Shown piece after piece: positions 7,565 to 15,501 of a DNA stretch of 18,824 nt. Source of the DNA: Holosporaceae bacterium. Lineage in GTDB: Bacteria; Pseudomonadota; Alphaproteobacteria; UBA3830. A model generated the notes under the pieces. It made no database searches and had not been told where the DNA came from. It saw nothing but the letters and a program-made list of their open reading frames with translations. Numbering within the stretch: the first letter of the stretch is position 1; the number at the start of each line of letters is the position of its first letter. The position numbers and the translations under genes were made by a program. The DNA lies in the NCBI GenBank assembly GCA_031265715.1, contig JAISCG010000018.1, positions 1-18,824 of the forward strand. The letters run 5' to 3'.

Positions 7565-7942
7565 TCAATTCCCGCCTTCATATGATTCACACAAAACAAC
7601 GGTCAAACGACTGAATTTTTTGCGAATAGGAGCCCCGCTTCCTTTAGCGCGAGCCATAAATCTCCGCAGCACAACAGCTTTTCCGACGTAGGCTTCTCTT
7701 ACGGTCAGAAGATCCTTGTCAAGTCCTTTAACCTCGGCATTTGCAATCGCCGACAAAAGAGTATTTTTAACGTCCCGGGCAACCGCCTTCTTGCAAAACG
7801 TCAACGCAGCCAACGCATCCGCAACCGCCATCCCTCGAATCAATCCGGCAACCAAGTTGACCTTCCTCGGCGATGCAAGAACCATTCTGTCCCTGGCGAT
7901 AACGTCATCGGACAGCGGAACAATATTTAACCTACCTGCCAT
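7565..7942 (-). CDS. rplV: 50S ribosomal protein L22
   Basis: Large-subunit protein uL22, whose long beta-hairpin lines the exit tunnel. The 125-aa product shows the family features SPRKVNLVAGLIRGM (residues about 24-38), the helix KKAVARDVKNTLLSAIANAE, and the hairpin segment RRFMARAKGSGAPIRKKFSRLTVVL. It begins 5 nt after rpsS and ends 1 nt before rpsC. The C-terminus ESYEGGN is slightly longer than usual. Confidence 0.96.
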   Translation of the reverse strand: MAGRLNIVPLSDDVIARDRMVLASPRKVNLVAGLIRGMAVADALAALTFCKKAVARDVKNTLLSAIANAEVKGLDKDLLTVREAYVGKAVVLRRFMARAKGSGAPIRKKFSRLTVVLCESYEGGN

Positions 7943-7947
7943 AACAA

Positions 7948-8229
7948 TTACCCTCTCTTCGCTACTTTTCTGTCACCGGAGTGACCGGAAAACGTCCTCG
8001 TAGGAGCAAACTCCCCTAATTTGTGCCCGATCATATCCTCGGTGATCAAAACCGGGATAAATTTCCGCCCGTTATGCACCGAAAACGTAACCCCGACAAA
8101 ATCCGGAATTATCGTAGAGCGCCTTGACCAGGTCTTGATCGGATCGCGACGTCCAGAATCCGCCAAAGTTTTCACCTTTTTTATAAGATATCCGTCAATA
8201 AACGGACCTTTCCATATTGAACGAGCCAC
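7948..8229 (-). CDS. rpsS: 30S ribosomal protein S19
   Basis: Small-subunit protein uS19 in the head, touching A- and P-site tRNA and forming an intersubunit bridge. The 93-aa product has the canonical MARSIWKGPF start, TWSRRSTIIPDFVGVTFSVHNGRKFIPVLITEDMIGHKLGEFAPTRTF, and a basic tail. Length and sequence are ordinary for the family. It lies 8 nt after rplB and 5 nt before rplV. Confidence 0.98.
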   Translation of the reverse strand: MARSIWKGPFIDGYLIKKVKTLADSGRRDPIKTWSRRSTIIPDFVGVTFSVHNGRKFIPVLITEDMIGHKLGEFAPTRTFSGHSGDRKVAKRG

Positions 8230-8237
8230 AGTCTCAC

Positions 8238-9065
8238 CTATTTCTTTCTACGTGTCAAAATAAACCTATCGGACGGCTTAGCCTTCCTTCTCGTCTTATA
8301 CCCCTTTGTCGGTTTTCCCCAAGGAGTTACCGGTTGTCTGCCGCTCTTGGTTTTACCTTCACCTCCGCCGTGAGGATGGTCAACCGGATTCATGGCAGAT
8401 CCTCTGTTCACAGGACGCCACCCCATCCAACGACTACGCCCGGCCTTCCCCAAAACTGCGTTTTTACGATCAGGATTGGAAACTGCACCGACAGTAGCAC
8501 GACACTCGCCGTTTATCAATCTCACTTCTCCAGAAAAAAGCTTTACGATGACATTTCCGGAATCACGCCCGACTATCTGGCCGTAGGTTCCGGCAGCTCT
8601 GGCGAATTGCGCACCTTTTCCTATGCGAAACTCAATGTTATGAACAACCGTACCGACCGGGATGTTGATCATCTTCATACAATTCCCGACTTTAATATCG
8701 GCTTTTTCGGAGGAAACCACTTTGTCACCGACCGCCAATCTCTGCGGAGCAATTATGTAGGACACTTCTCCGTCGGTATATCTGATCAAAGCAATAAACG
8801 CCGTCCTGTTCGGATCGTATTCTATGCGTTCGACAACCGCTTCAGTATTTACCTTATTTCTCAAAAAATCGATAAATCTGTACAATTTTTTGTGACCGCC
8901 GCCTCTGTGCCACGCGGTGATGTGACCGTGCGCGTTACGTCCGCCACTCGATTTTTTCCCGAAAACCAAACTTTTACACGGCTTCCCTTTCCACAGAGAA
9001 GAGCGATCCACCAGAACCAATCCCCTGGTTCCCGGCGATACCGGTTTATATGCCTTCAGAGCCAT
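8238..9065 (-). CDS. rplB: 50S ribosomal protein L2
   Basis: Large-subunit protein uL2, needed for subunit joining and close to the peptidyl-transferase centre. The 275-aa product is full length, with the OB and SH3-like domains. Seen: GRNAHGHITAWHRGGGHKKLYR near the N-terminus, VERIEYDPNRTAFIALIRY in the middle and the NPVDHPHGGGEG motif, whose first histidine (about residue 230) corresponds to the functionally important His229 of E. coli. Its ATG shares one base with the rplW stop (TGATG), and rpsS follows after 8 nt. Confidence 0.98.
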   Translation of the reverse strand: MALKAYKPVSPGTRGLVLVDRSSLWKGKPCKSLVFGKKSSGGRNAHGHITAWHRGGGHKKLYRFIDFLRNKVNTEAVVERIEYDPNRTAFIALIRYTDGEVSYIIAPQRLAVGDKVVSSEKADIKVGNCMKMINIPVGTVVHNIEFRIGKGAQFARAAGTYGQIVGRDSGNVIVKLFSGEVRLINGECRATVGAVSNPDRKNAVLGKAGRSRWMGWRPVNRGSAMNPVDHPHGGGEGKTKSGRQPVTPWGKPTKGYKTRRKAKPSDRFILTRRKK

Positions 9066-9346
9066 CAGATTCCCCCCTCAAAATTAATACTACCTTCAGA
9101 CAAGTACACTACGGCATGCCTACTACCGGCGGTATTTCCCCTTTTTCCTCGAAAAACACGCGCCTTGCCCTTCCTGTTCAGGACATTTACCTTGCCTACC
9201 TTAACGTCGAACACTTTTTCCACAGCTCTCTTCACATCGAACTTGGTAGCTTCGGCCGCAACCTTAAAAACGTAAACTCCCTTCGCGGAACTCATGGCTT
9301 TCTCGGTCATAATCGGAATAATTAAGCAATCACACTCGTGCATCAT
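9065..9346 (-). CDS. rplW: 50S ribosomal protein L23
   Basis: Large-subunit protein uL23 at the tunnel exit, the docking site for trigger factor and SRP. The product is 93 aa, typical of bacteria. It starts at a tandem ATGATG 8 nt after AGGA. Family landmarks are IIPIMTEKAM at the N-terminus, YVFKVAAEATKFDVKRAVEKVFDVKVGKVN, and the basic loop RKGKARVFRGKRGNTAGSRHAVVYL. It lies 5 nt after rplD and shares one base with rplB. Confidence 0.96.
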   Translation of the reverse strand: MMHECDCLIIPIMTEKAMSSAKGVYVFKVAAEATKFDVKRAVEKVFDVKVGKVNVLNRKGKARVFRGKRGNTAGSRHAVVYLSEGSINFEGGI

Positions 9347-9351
9347 GATCT

Positions 9352-9975
9352 TTATCCTAACAAACGTTCTTGAATACCGGCAACAGCGCTTCTGGTAAGA
9401 ACTATCTTCTCGTGCCTCAATCCGTCGTAAACATTGAAGCCCATCAGCGGCAGTACGTTTACTTTGTGAAGATTTGAGCAGGCGTTGCGAAGATTCTCAC
9501 AATCCGTCGAAGAATCCACGAACAACACCGATCCCCAATTCAATTTATTGAGGCAGGCAGTTAAATCCTTCGTTTTGGAATTTTCGAGATCCAGATTTTC
9601 GCAAATTACTATGTTGTTTTCCCTCATTTTTACGGAAAGCAGCGACTTAATCGCCAATTCCCGCACCTTCTTGTTAATTTTGAAAGCGTGAGAACGGGGA
9701 GTCGGTCCGAAAACGATACCTCCGCCGACGAAAATATTCGCGGTTTTTGCTCCGTGGCGGGCATTTCCCGTACCTTTCTGCTTATACAGCTTTTTTGTGG
9801 TACGACTTACGTCACTGCGCCCCTTCACGGCGTGAGTCCCGGCCTGCCTTTTGGCCAACTGCCACCTCACAACATCCGATAAGCACTCTTTCTTCGGCTC
9901 GATACCGAATACGGCGTCGTCCAGCTCAATATCTCCGCTGACGCTGCCGTCTAATTTTATAACCTGTAATTTCAT
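9352..9975 (-). CDS. rplD: 50S ribosomal protein L4
   Basis: Large-subunit protein uL4, with a globular domain and a loop that reaches the exit tunnel; in gamma-proteobacteria it also represses its own operon. The 207-aa product shows ADP-like spacing of family blocks: WQLAKRQAGTHAVKGRSDVSRTTKKLYKQKGTGNARHGAKTANIFVGGGIVFGPTPRSHAFKINKKVRELA is the strongly conserved tunnel loop region. The start ATG overlaps the rplC stop (ATGA). rplW follows after 5 nt. I see no obvious L4 leader target, as the S10 cluster here has no separate promoter. Confidence 0.96.
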   Translation of the reverse strand: MKLQVIKLDGSVSGDIELDDAVFGIEPKKECLSDVVRWQLAKRQAGTHAVKGRSDVSRTTKKLYKQKGTGNARHGAKTANIFVGGGIVFGPTPRSHAFKINKKVRELAIKSLLSVKMRENNIVICENLDLENSKTKDLTACLNKLNWGSVLFVDSSTDCENLRNACSNLHKVNVLPLMGFNVYDGLRHEKIVLTRSAVAGIQERLLG

Positions 9976-10610
9976 AGCTGCTGCGCCTTCTTTACTGCAT
10001 CTTTTACAAGGACATATCCGCCTTTGGGCCCCGGAATCCCTCCGTGGATCAACAAAAGATCCCCGTCAACGCCGTAAACCCGCATATTCTGCATGGTCAC
10101 CTGCACATTTCCCATGTGACCGGCCATTCTCTTGCCTTTAAAAACCTTACCCGGATCTTCGCGGTTACCGGTGGAACCGTGGCTTCTGTGAGATACGGAT
10201 ACACCGTGGCTCGCCCTTAATCCGCCGAAATTATGCCTCTTCATACCTCCGGCAAAACCTTTACCGATGGAAACTCCGGTGACGTCGACAAACTGCCCGT
10301 TTTTGAAAAAATCCGCTCCGTAGGTCTCCCCCACAGCCGGAGCTTCGGAAGCCTGAATTCGGAATTCTTTCAATATTTTGAAAAATTTCCCGCCAAGGGC
10401 TTTAAAATACCCGTTCATCGGCTTCGTCAATTTTTTCTCTTCGGTCTCCACAGTCCCGACAACAACAGCCTCATATCCGTGCTTTTCCGCCGTTTTATGT
10501 GCCAACACCTGATGGGGTTCCACTTTTAAAACCGTCACGGCGTACTGACGCCCGTCATCCGCAAGGATACGCGTCATGCCTAATTTTTTTCCTAATATAC
10601 CTGAGCGCAT
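9972..10610 (-). CDS. rplC: 50S ribosomal protein L3
   Basis: Large-subunit protein uL3, an early assembly protein whose extension reaches the peptidyl-transferase centre. The 212-aa product begins MRSGILGKKLGMTRIL, contains the family signature FVDVTGVSIGKGFAGGMKRHNFGG, and has the conserved SHGVSVSHRSHGSTGNREDPGKVFKGKRMAGHMGN loop near the active site. It follows rpsJ by 4 nt and overlaps rplD by 4 nt. Confidence 0.97.
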   Translation of the reverse strand: MRSGILGKKLGMTRILADDGRQYAVTVLKVEPHQVLAHKTAEKHGYEAVVVGTVETEEKKLTKPMNGYFKALGGKFFKILKEFRIQASEAPAVGETYGADFFKNGQFVDVTGVSIGKGFAGGMKRHNFGGLRASHGVSVSHRSHGSTGNREDPGKVFKGKRMAGHMGNVQVTMQNMRVYGVDGDLLLIHGGIPGPKGGYVLVKDAVKKAQQL

Positions 10611-10614
10611 GTCT

Positions 10615-10929
10615 TTAACCTAAAAGTTTTATTTCTACATCAACACCGGCGGCAAGCTCTAACTTCATCAGAGCATCTACTGTTTGCGGCAAACAATCCA
10701 AAATATCGACTAACCTTTTGTGAGTCTGCAATTCAAACTGCTCGCGGGACTTCTTATCCTTGTGGGGTGAACGTAGGACCGTAAACCTCTCAATCCTGTT
10801 CGGAAGAGGAACCGGTCCGCGAACACGAGCACCCGTCCTCTTGGCAGTCGTAACGATTTCACTCGTTGAATAGTCAAGTATCCTGTGATCATACGCTCTA
10901 AGACATATACGGATGCATTGCGCGTTCAT
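10615..10929 (-). CDS. rpsJ: 30S ribosomal protein S10
   Basis: Small-subunit protein uS10, which in many bacteria also acts as NusE in antitermination. The 104-aa product carries the conserved IRICLRAYDHRILDYSTSEIVTTAKRTGARVRGPVPLPNRIERFTVLRSPHKDKKSREQFELQTHKRLVDI block. The N-terminus MNAQC replaces the more usual MxxQxIRIRLKA lead. It lies 24 nt after tuf, the largest gap inside the cluster, and no promoter is evident in that gap, so it is probably read through from tuf. Confidence 0.97.
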   Translation of the reverse strand: MNAQCIRICLRAYDHRILDYSTSEIVTTAKRTGARVRGPVPLPNRIERFTVLRSPHKDKKSREQFELQTHKRLVDILDCLPQTVDALMKLELAAGVDVEIKLLG

Positions 10930-10953
10930 AACCAGTCTCCCATCCCAACAAAA

Positions 10954-12144
10954 CTATGCAATTATCTTAGTGACGACGCCGGCGCCAACCGTGCGGCCAC
11001 CTTCGCGAATAGCGAATCTCAACCCCTCGTCCATGGCGATAGGAGCAATCAATTCAACACTCAAACGAGCATTATCACCCGGCATAACCATTTCCACGCC
11101 TTCCTGCAAAGCAACGTTTCCGGTTACGTCTGTCGTTCTAAAATAGAACTGAGGGCGATATCCGTTGAAGAACGGAGTATGTCTTCCGCCTTCGTCTTTG
11201 TTTAAAATATAGGCTTCGCACTCAAATTTTGTGTGAGGAGTAATGCTGCCCGGGGCTGCCAACACCTGCCCACGCTCAACATCTTCTCTTTTTATACCGC
11301 GCAGAAGACAACCCAGGTTATCTCCGGCCTCTCCCTGATCCAAAAGCTTACGGAACATTTCAACACCGGTAACAACCGTCTTCTGAGTTTTACGAATACC
11401 GACGACCTCGATTTCGTCACCCGGCTTAACGATGCCGCACTCAACACGACCCGTAACAACCGTACCACGCCCGGAGATGGAAAACACATCTTCTATCGGC
11501 ATAAGGAACGGTCTGTCCTTCGGACGCTCCGGCTGCGGAATATACGCATCGATCGCATCCATCAGTTCGAAAATTTTAGATTTTCCGAGCTCGTCATTTT
11601 TTCCTTCCAATGCACAGAGAGCGCTTCCCTTGATTATCGGAATTTCATCCGCAGGAAAATCGTACTTCGCCAAAGTATCTTTGACTTCCATTTCGACCAA
11701 TTCCAACATGTCGGGATCATCAACCATATCAACTTTGTTGATGAACACCACCAAAGCCGGAACACCGACCTGGCGAGCCAACAATATGTGCTCTTTGGTT
11801 TGAGGCATAACGCTGTCCGTACCGGAAACAACCAAAATTGCTCCGTCCATCTGCGCCGCACCGGTAATCATGTTCTTAACATAGTCGGCGTGTCCCGGGC
11901 AGTCAACATGGGCATAGTGCCTCGCACCGGTTTCATACTCAACGTGAGCGGTGGAGATGGTAATACCTCTGGCTCTTTCTTCCGGCGCCTTGTCAATCTG
12001 ATCATAGGCGGTAAAACTTGCGCCGCCCTTTTCGGACAATACTTTTGTAATCGCTGCAGTCAGCGTTGTCTTTCCATGGTCAACGTGACCGATGGTACCA
12101 ATGTTGCAGTGAGGCTTGGACCTCTCAAATTTCGCCTTACTCAT
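10954..12144 (-). CDS. tuf: Elongation factor Tu
   Basis: GTPase that delivers aminoacyl-tRNA to the ribosomal A site. The 396-aa product is full length with three domains. GTP-binding motifs: P-loop GHVDHGKT at 19-26, switch I RARGITI near 57-63, DCPGH at 81-85 and NKVD at 136-139. Residues 107-119 read SGTDSVMPQTKEH, where most EF-Tu have an A-x-D-G-P-M-P-Q-T-R-E-H type sequence, a mild oddity. It stands 18 nt after fusA and 24 nt before rpsJ, the arrangement common in Alphaproteobacteria. A second tuf copy elsewhere cannot be judged from here. Confidence 0.99.
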   Translation of the reverse strand: MSKAKFERSKPHCNIGTIGHVDHGKTTLTAAITKVLSEKGGASFTAYDQIDKAPEERARGITISTAHVEYETGARHYAHVDCPGHADYVKNMITGAAQMDGAILVVSGTDSVMPQTKEHILLARQVGVPALVVFINKVDMVDDPDMLELVEMEVKDTLAKYDFPADEIPIIKGSALCALEGKNDELGKSKIFELMDAIDAYIPQPERPKDRPFLMPIEDVFSISGRGTVVTGRVECGIVKPGDEIEVVGIRKTQKTVVTGVEMFRKLLDQGEAGDNLGCLLRGIKREDVERGQVLAAPGSITPHTKFECEAYILNKDEGGRHTPFFNGYRPQFYFRTTDVTGNVALQEGVEMVMPGDNARLSVELIAPIAMDEGLRFAIREGGRTVGAGVVTKIIA

Positions 12145-12162
12145 TTTACTTTCTCCTAAAAA

Positions 12163-14256
12163 CTAATCACCTTTAACTAAACCCTTATGCTCAGCAATAA
12201 TTTTGTCCGCAACGTTAGACGGAATCGTGTCATAACGCACAAACTGCATCGTATACTGAGCCCTTCCCTGGCTCATAGAGCGCAGCGTATTAACATAGCC
12301 GAACATTTCCGCCAAAGGAACTTCAGCTGCGATAACACGAGCATTTCCTCTCTGATCCATACCTACTATCTGCCCGCGACGACTATTGAGATCACCTATA
12401 ATGTCCCCCATATAGTCCTCGGGAGTAACAACCTCCACCGTCATTATCGGCTCAAGTATTTTCGCCCCGCACTTCTGCATAGCCTCACGAAAAGCACCGC
12501 GCCCGGCTATTTCGAACGCCAAAACGCTGGAGTCAACATCGTGATACGCACCATCAAGAAGCGAACACTTCACACCGACAATCGGAAAACCTATAACACA
12601 CCCGGATTCGGCAATGTTGCGCAGCCCTTTTTCCACACCCGGAATATATTCCTTTGGGATAGAGCCTCCGAAGATTTTACTTTCAAACTCAAGTCCCGCA
12701 GAAAAATCCCCAGGCTCGAATCTTATCACGACTTTCGCGAATTGACCAGCCCCTCCCGATTGTTTTTTGTGTACATAATCAATATCCATTGATTTTGAAA
12801 TTGTTTCTCTGTACGCAACCTGGGGAGCTCCGACATTTGCCTCAACTTTAAATTCTCTCTTCATACGATCAACGATAATTTCGAGATGCAACTCTCCCAT
12901 ACCTTTTATGATCGTCTGACCAGTCTCCTGATTCGAACTGACGCGGAAAGAAGGATCCTCGGCCGCAAGACGCGACAAAGCCATTCCCATTCTCTCCTGA
13001 TCGGCCTTCGATTTCGGCTCAACTGCAACCTCGATGACAGGATCCGGAAATTCCATTTTTTCCAAAACGATCGGATTGTTGTTCGCACACAAAGTATCCC
13101 CCGTGGTCGTGGTTTTCAGACCGCACACGGCAACAATGTCACCGGCATAGGCTTCCTTTATGTCCTCGCGATTGTTTGCATGCATTAACAAAAGTCTGCC
13201 GACTCTCTCGCGATCATCCTTGGTGGAATTCGCGACATAGCTGCCGGACTCCAAGCAACCGGAATATATCCTGACGAAGGTCAAAGACCCGACAAAAGGA
13301 TCTGTCATGACCTTAAAAGCAAGAGCCGATAACGGTTCATTGTCCATCGGCTCTCTTGAAATTTCTTTATCACTATTTACGTCGATTCCCTTGACGGCTC
13401 CGATATCCAGCGGCGAAGGCAGATAATCGACGACCCCGTCAAGCAGCGTCTGGACGCCTTTGTTTTTAAAGGCACTGCCGCAAAAAACCGGCACAAACGC
13501 TCCGCAAATCGCACCTTTTCTCACACAGGCTTTGAGTTGGGCAACGGTGGGCTCTTTTCCTTCCAGATAAGCCTCCATTATCGCATCATCCTGCTCAACA
13601 GCCAACTCCACGAGCCTGTGATGGTATTCCGCTGCTTTTTCTTTCAGGTTCGCGGGAATTTCCTCCACCGAATACTCGGCGCCCATGGTTTCGTCTCTCC
13701 AGTGATACGCCTTCATTTCCAGAAGATCGATAACTCCGATGAAATCACTCTCCACTCCGTCCGGCAACTGCATAACCATAGGAACCGCTCCGAGACGATC
13801 CTTAATCATGTCCACGCAGCGATAAAAATTCGCACCGGTTCTGTCCATTTTGTTAACAAAACAGATTCTCGGCACGTGATATTTATCTGCCTGACGCCAA
13901 ACGGTCTCCGACTGCGGCTCGACGCCGGCAACTCCGTCAAATACGGCGACGGCTCCGTCCAAAACACGCAGAGAACGCTCCACCTCTATGGTGAAGTCAA
14001 CGTGTCCCGGGGTATCAATAATATTTATGCGATGATCATTCCAGTAGCAGGTGGTGGCAGCCGAAGTAATGGTAATACCTCTCTCCTGCTCCTGCTCCAT
14101 CCAATCCATGGTGGCGGCGCCGTCATGCACCTCACCTATTTTGTGGGAACGCCCGGTATAAAACAAAACCCTTTCGGTCGTTGTGGTTTTTCCGGCGTCA
14201 ATATGCGCCATAATTCCTATATTTCTGTAACAAATTATCGGAGTTTTTCTCGCCAT
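12163..14256 (-). CDS. fusA: Elongation factor G
   Basis: Translocation GTPase that moves tRNA and mRNA through the ribosome and works with RRF in recycling. I choose the ATG at 14256 (MARKTPIICYRNIGIMAHID), with AGGTGG 5 nt upstream, over an in-frame GTG at 14265 that would overlap rpsG. The product is 697 aa, a normal length. Motifs: P-loop AHIDAGKT at 17-24, QERGITITSAATT, DTPGHVDFT and NKMDRTGANF; later domains show GMGELHLEIIVDRMKREF and the domain IV segment ending SGCVIGFPIVGVK. It begins 2 nt after rpsG. Confidence 0.98.
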   Translation of the reverse strand: MARKTPIICYRNIGIMAHIDAGKTTTTERVLFYTGRSHKIGEVHDGAATMDWMEQEQERGITITSAATTCYWNDHRINIIDTPGHVDFTIEVERSLRVLDGAVAVFDGVAGVEPQSETVWRQADKYHVPRICFVNKMDRTGANFYRCVDMIKDRLGAVPMVMQLPDGVESDFIGVIDLLEMKAYHWRDETMGAEYSVEEIPANLKEKAAEYHHRLVELAVEQDDAIMEAYLEGKEPTVAQLKACVRKGAICGAFVPVFCGSAFKNKGVQTLLDGVVDYLPSPLDIGAVKGIDVNSDKEISREPMDNEPLSALAFKVMTDPFVGSLTFVRIYSGCLESGSYVANSTKDDRERVGRLLLMHANNREDIKEAYAGDIVAVCGLKTTTTGDTLCANNNPIVLEKMEFPDPVIEVAVEPKSKADQERMGMALSRLAAEDPSFRVSSNQETGQTIIKGMGELHLEIIVDRMKREFKVEANVGAPQVAYRETISKSMDIDYVHKKQSGGAGQFAKVVIRFEPGDFSAGLEFESKIFGGSIPKEYIPGVEKGLRNIAESGCVIGFPIVGVKCSLLDGAYHDVDSSVLAFEIAGRGAFREAMQKCGAKILEPIMTVEVVTPEDYMGDIIGDLNSRRGQIVGMDQRGNARVIAAEVPLAEMFGYVNTLRSMSQGRAQYTMQFVRYDTIPSNVADKIIAEHKGLVKGD

Positions 14257-14258
14257 AA

Positions 14259-14729
14259 TTACCACCTGTAATGAGCAAACGCTTTGTTAGCCTCTGCCAT
14301 CTTATGAGTATCTTCACGCTTTTTAATAGATCCGCCTCTGCCGTTGTAAGCTTCAAGAAGCTCTCCGGCCAGCTTAAGCACCATGGTCTTTTCGGAACGC
14401 TTGCGCGCGTTGATGATAATCCACCGAATAGCCAGCGCCTGGGCACGATCAAAACGCACCTCAACCGGAACCTGATACGTGGCGCCGCCTACGCGACGAG
14501 ATTTCAGCTCCACGGACGGCCGCACATTCGCCAAAGCCTCCTCGAAGACTTCCACCCCGGATTTACCCGATTTTTTATGGATAAAATCAAAGGCGCCATG
14601 CAATATTCCTTCGGCGACAGACTTTTTTCCGTCGTGCATAGTCGCATTAACAAATTTAGTAACAATCACACTCCCGAATTTCGGATCCGGCAGTATTTCC
14701 CTTTTTTCGGCAGCTCTTCTGCGTCCCAT
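14259..14729 (-). CDS. rpsG: 30S ribosomal protein S7
   Basis: Small-subunit protein uS7, which organises the 16S 3' domain and lies near the E site; in E. coli it represses the str operon. The 156-aa product starts MGRRRAAEKREILPDPKFGSVIVTKFVNATMHDGKKSVAE and ends with the conserved RGGSIKKREDTHKMAEANKAFAHYRW, both family signatures. It is 12 nt after rpsL and 2 nt before fusA. Confidence 0.98.
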   Translation of the reverse strand: MGRRRAAEKREILPDPKFGSVIVTKFVNATMHDGKKSVAEGILHGAFDFIHKKSGKSGVEVFEEALANVRPSVELKSRRVGGATYQVPVEVRFDRAQALAIRWIIINARKRSEKTMVLKLAGELLEAYNGRGGSIKKREDTHKMAEANKAFAHYRW

Positions 14730-14741
14730 GACAATTACCCC

Positions 14742-15113
14742 TTACTTTGGTCTCTTAACACCGTACTTGGATCGACCCCGACGTCTGTTTTTCACGCCCT
14801 GAGTATCCAATGCACCGCGAACTATATGATAACGTACACCGGGAAGGTCCTTAACACGCCCGCCTCTTACCATTACCACCGAGTGCTCCTGAAGATTATG
14901 ACCTTCTCCCGGTATGTAACATGTAACCTCAAACCCGCTCGTCAAACGTACACGAGCAATTTTTCTCAAAGCCGAGTTTGGTTTTTTCGGCGTGGTGGTC
15001 GTAACACGAGTACACACACCTCTTCTTTGAGGACAAGATAAAAGAGCAGGAACTTTGTTCCCTTTTGCGACATCCTTTCTCGGATTCCGAATCAACTGAT
15101 TTATAGTCGGCAT
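14742..15113 (-). CDS. rpsL: 30S ribosomal protein S12
   Basis: Small-subunit protein uS12 at the decoding site. The 123-aa product is the standard short form (MPTINQLIRNPRKD). The TPKKPNSALRK segment has Lys43 and Lys88 is present in GGRVKDLPGVRYH, so the two positions where streptomycin resistance usually arises are in the ordinary sensitive state. Asp89, the site of beta-methylthiolation in E. coli, is also present. It is the first gene of the large minus-strand cluster, with AGGAAGAGG just upstream of its ATG and a promoter about 60 nt further up. Confidence 0.98.
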   Translation of the reverse strand: MPTINQLIRNPRKDVAKGNKVPALLSCPQRRGVCTRVTTTTPKKPNSALRKIARVRLTSGFEVTCYIPGEGHNLQEHSVVMVRGGRVKDLPGVRYHIVRGALDTQGVKNRRRGRSKYGVKRPK

Positions 15114-15125
15114 ACGCCTCTTCCT
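15114..15125 (-). promoter_or_regulatory. Shine-Dalgarno of rpsL
   Basis: The minus strand reads AAGGAAGAGGCGT directly before the rpsL ATG, a purine-rich ribosome binding site for the first gene of the cluster. Confidence 0.7.
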
Positions 15126-15169
15126 TAGCTAAAAAAATCTACATCTGACACAACGTCCACAAGACCCGC

Positions 15170-15198
15170 ATGCTAACTGGTATTGCAGAAATAGTCAA
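15170..15198 (-). promoter_or_regulatory. Promoter of the rpsL-adk cluster
   Basis: Read on the minus strand, TTGACT (15198-15193) is followed after 17 nt by TAGCAT (15175-15170), a plausible sigma-70 type pair. Just upstream on that strand is a T-rich tract (about 15201-15230) that could act as an UP element. Transcription would start near 15163, leaving a leader of about 50 nt before the rpsL ATG. The -10 box is imperfect, so the exact placing is an inference. Confidence 0.6.
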
Positions 15199-15295
15199 CC
15201 GAAAAAAAATAAAAAACAACAAAAGTTTTGTGTACTCCCTCCACGAGGACAGATTTTCCCTCAAAAAATAGCACACTTTAATCACCGCAGAACAA

Positions 15296-15345
15296 GAAAA
15301 ATATTTCAGAAAAAAACTTGACAAACAACTATAATATCGTATATT
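15296..15345 (+). promoter_or_regulatory. Strong promoter with UP element
   Basis: TTGACA, a perfect -35 box, lies at 15318-15323, and TATATT (5 of 6) lies at 15340-15345 with 16 nt between. Upstream, positions 15297-15315 match the UP-element consensus AAAWWTWTTTTNNAAA at all but one fixed position, and the distance to the -35 box is right. This is the architecture of rRNA-class promoters. Expected start is near 15352. A TATAAT at 15330-15335 is too close to TTGACA (6 nt) to be its partner. Confidence 0.75.
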
Positions 15346-15369
15346 CAATACGCAGGTTGGAGGGCTTCG

Positions 15370-15501
15370 ATGTTTTGCAGGATCGAAAATTTTATAGGGA
15401 GTTGCGCTGGGGACGTAAAAAACGTCTTGGCGTTCGTTTCCGCTTCGATTTTCGCTGATGTATCTCTCCATTCACGTCGCGGTTGGCCTTTGAGCCAATA
15501 A
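15370..15501 (+). CDS. Unrecognised 43-aa small protein or leader peptide
   Basis: An ATG at 15370 opens 43 codons ending in TAA at 15499-15501. A perfect Shine-Dalgarno, GGAGGG at 15359-15364, lies 5 nt before the ATG, and a strong promoter lies just upstream. The peptide starts MFCRIENFIGSCAG, has a mildly hydrophobic middle (VLAFVSASIFADVSL) and ends SRRGWPLSQ. I recognise no family. The start codon sits partly inside a hairpin (15366-15387), and the last codons lie in a terminator-like hairpin. It may be a real small protein, a leader peptide for the gene at 15570, or a chance ORF inside a small RNA. The signals argue that something here is expressed; whether it is translated is inference. 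Confidence 0.5.
   Translation: MFCRIENFIGSCAGDVKNVLAFVSASIFADVSLHSRRGWPLSQ

Noticed and set aside
8217..9275. 352-aa plus-strand ORF opposite rplB and rplW
   Set aside because: It is antisense to two certain ribosomal genes, has no Shine-Dalgarno of note, and its low-complexity composition is what the opposite strand of these genes gives.
11233..12159. 308-aa plus-strand ORF opposite tuf
   Set aside because: Shadow of the highly biased tuf codons; no family features.
13537..14271. 244-aa plus-strand ORF opposite fusA
   Set aside because: Antisense to EF-G with no recognisable domain or ribosome binding site.
15330..15335. TATAAT as the -10 box of the plus-strand promoter
   Set aside because: Only 6 nt from TTGACA, and no acceptable -35 lies 16-18 nt upstream of it; TATATT at 15340 has proper spacing.
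15139..15471. 110-aa minus-strand ORF in the divergent intergenic region
   Set aside because: It covers both promoters and the AT-rich tracts and is translated from Phe/Leu/Ser-rich low-complexity sequence. It would place coding sequence over the rpsL promoter; the plus-strand 43-codon ORF has much better signals.
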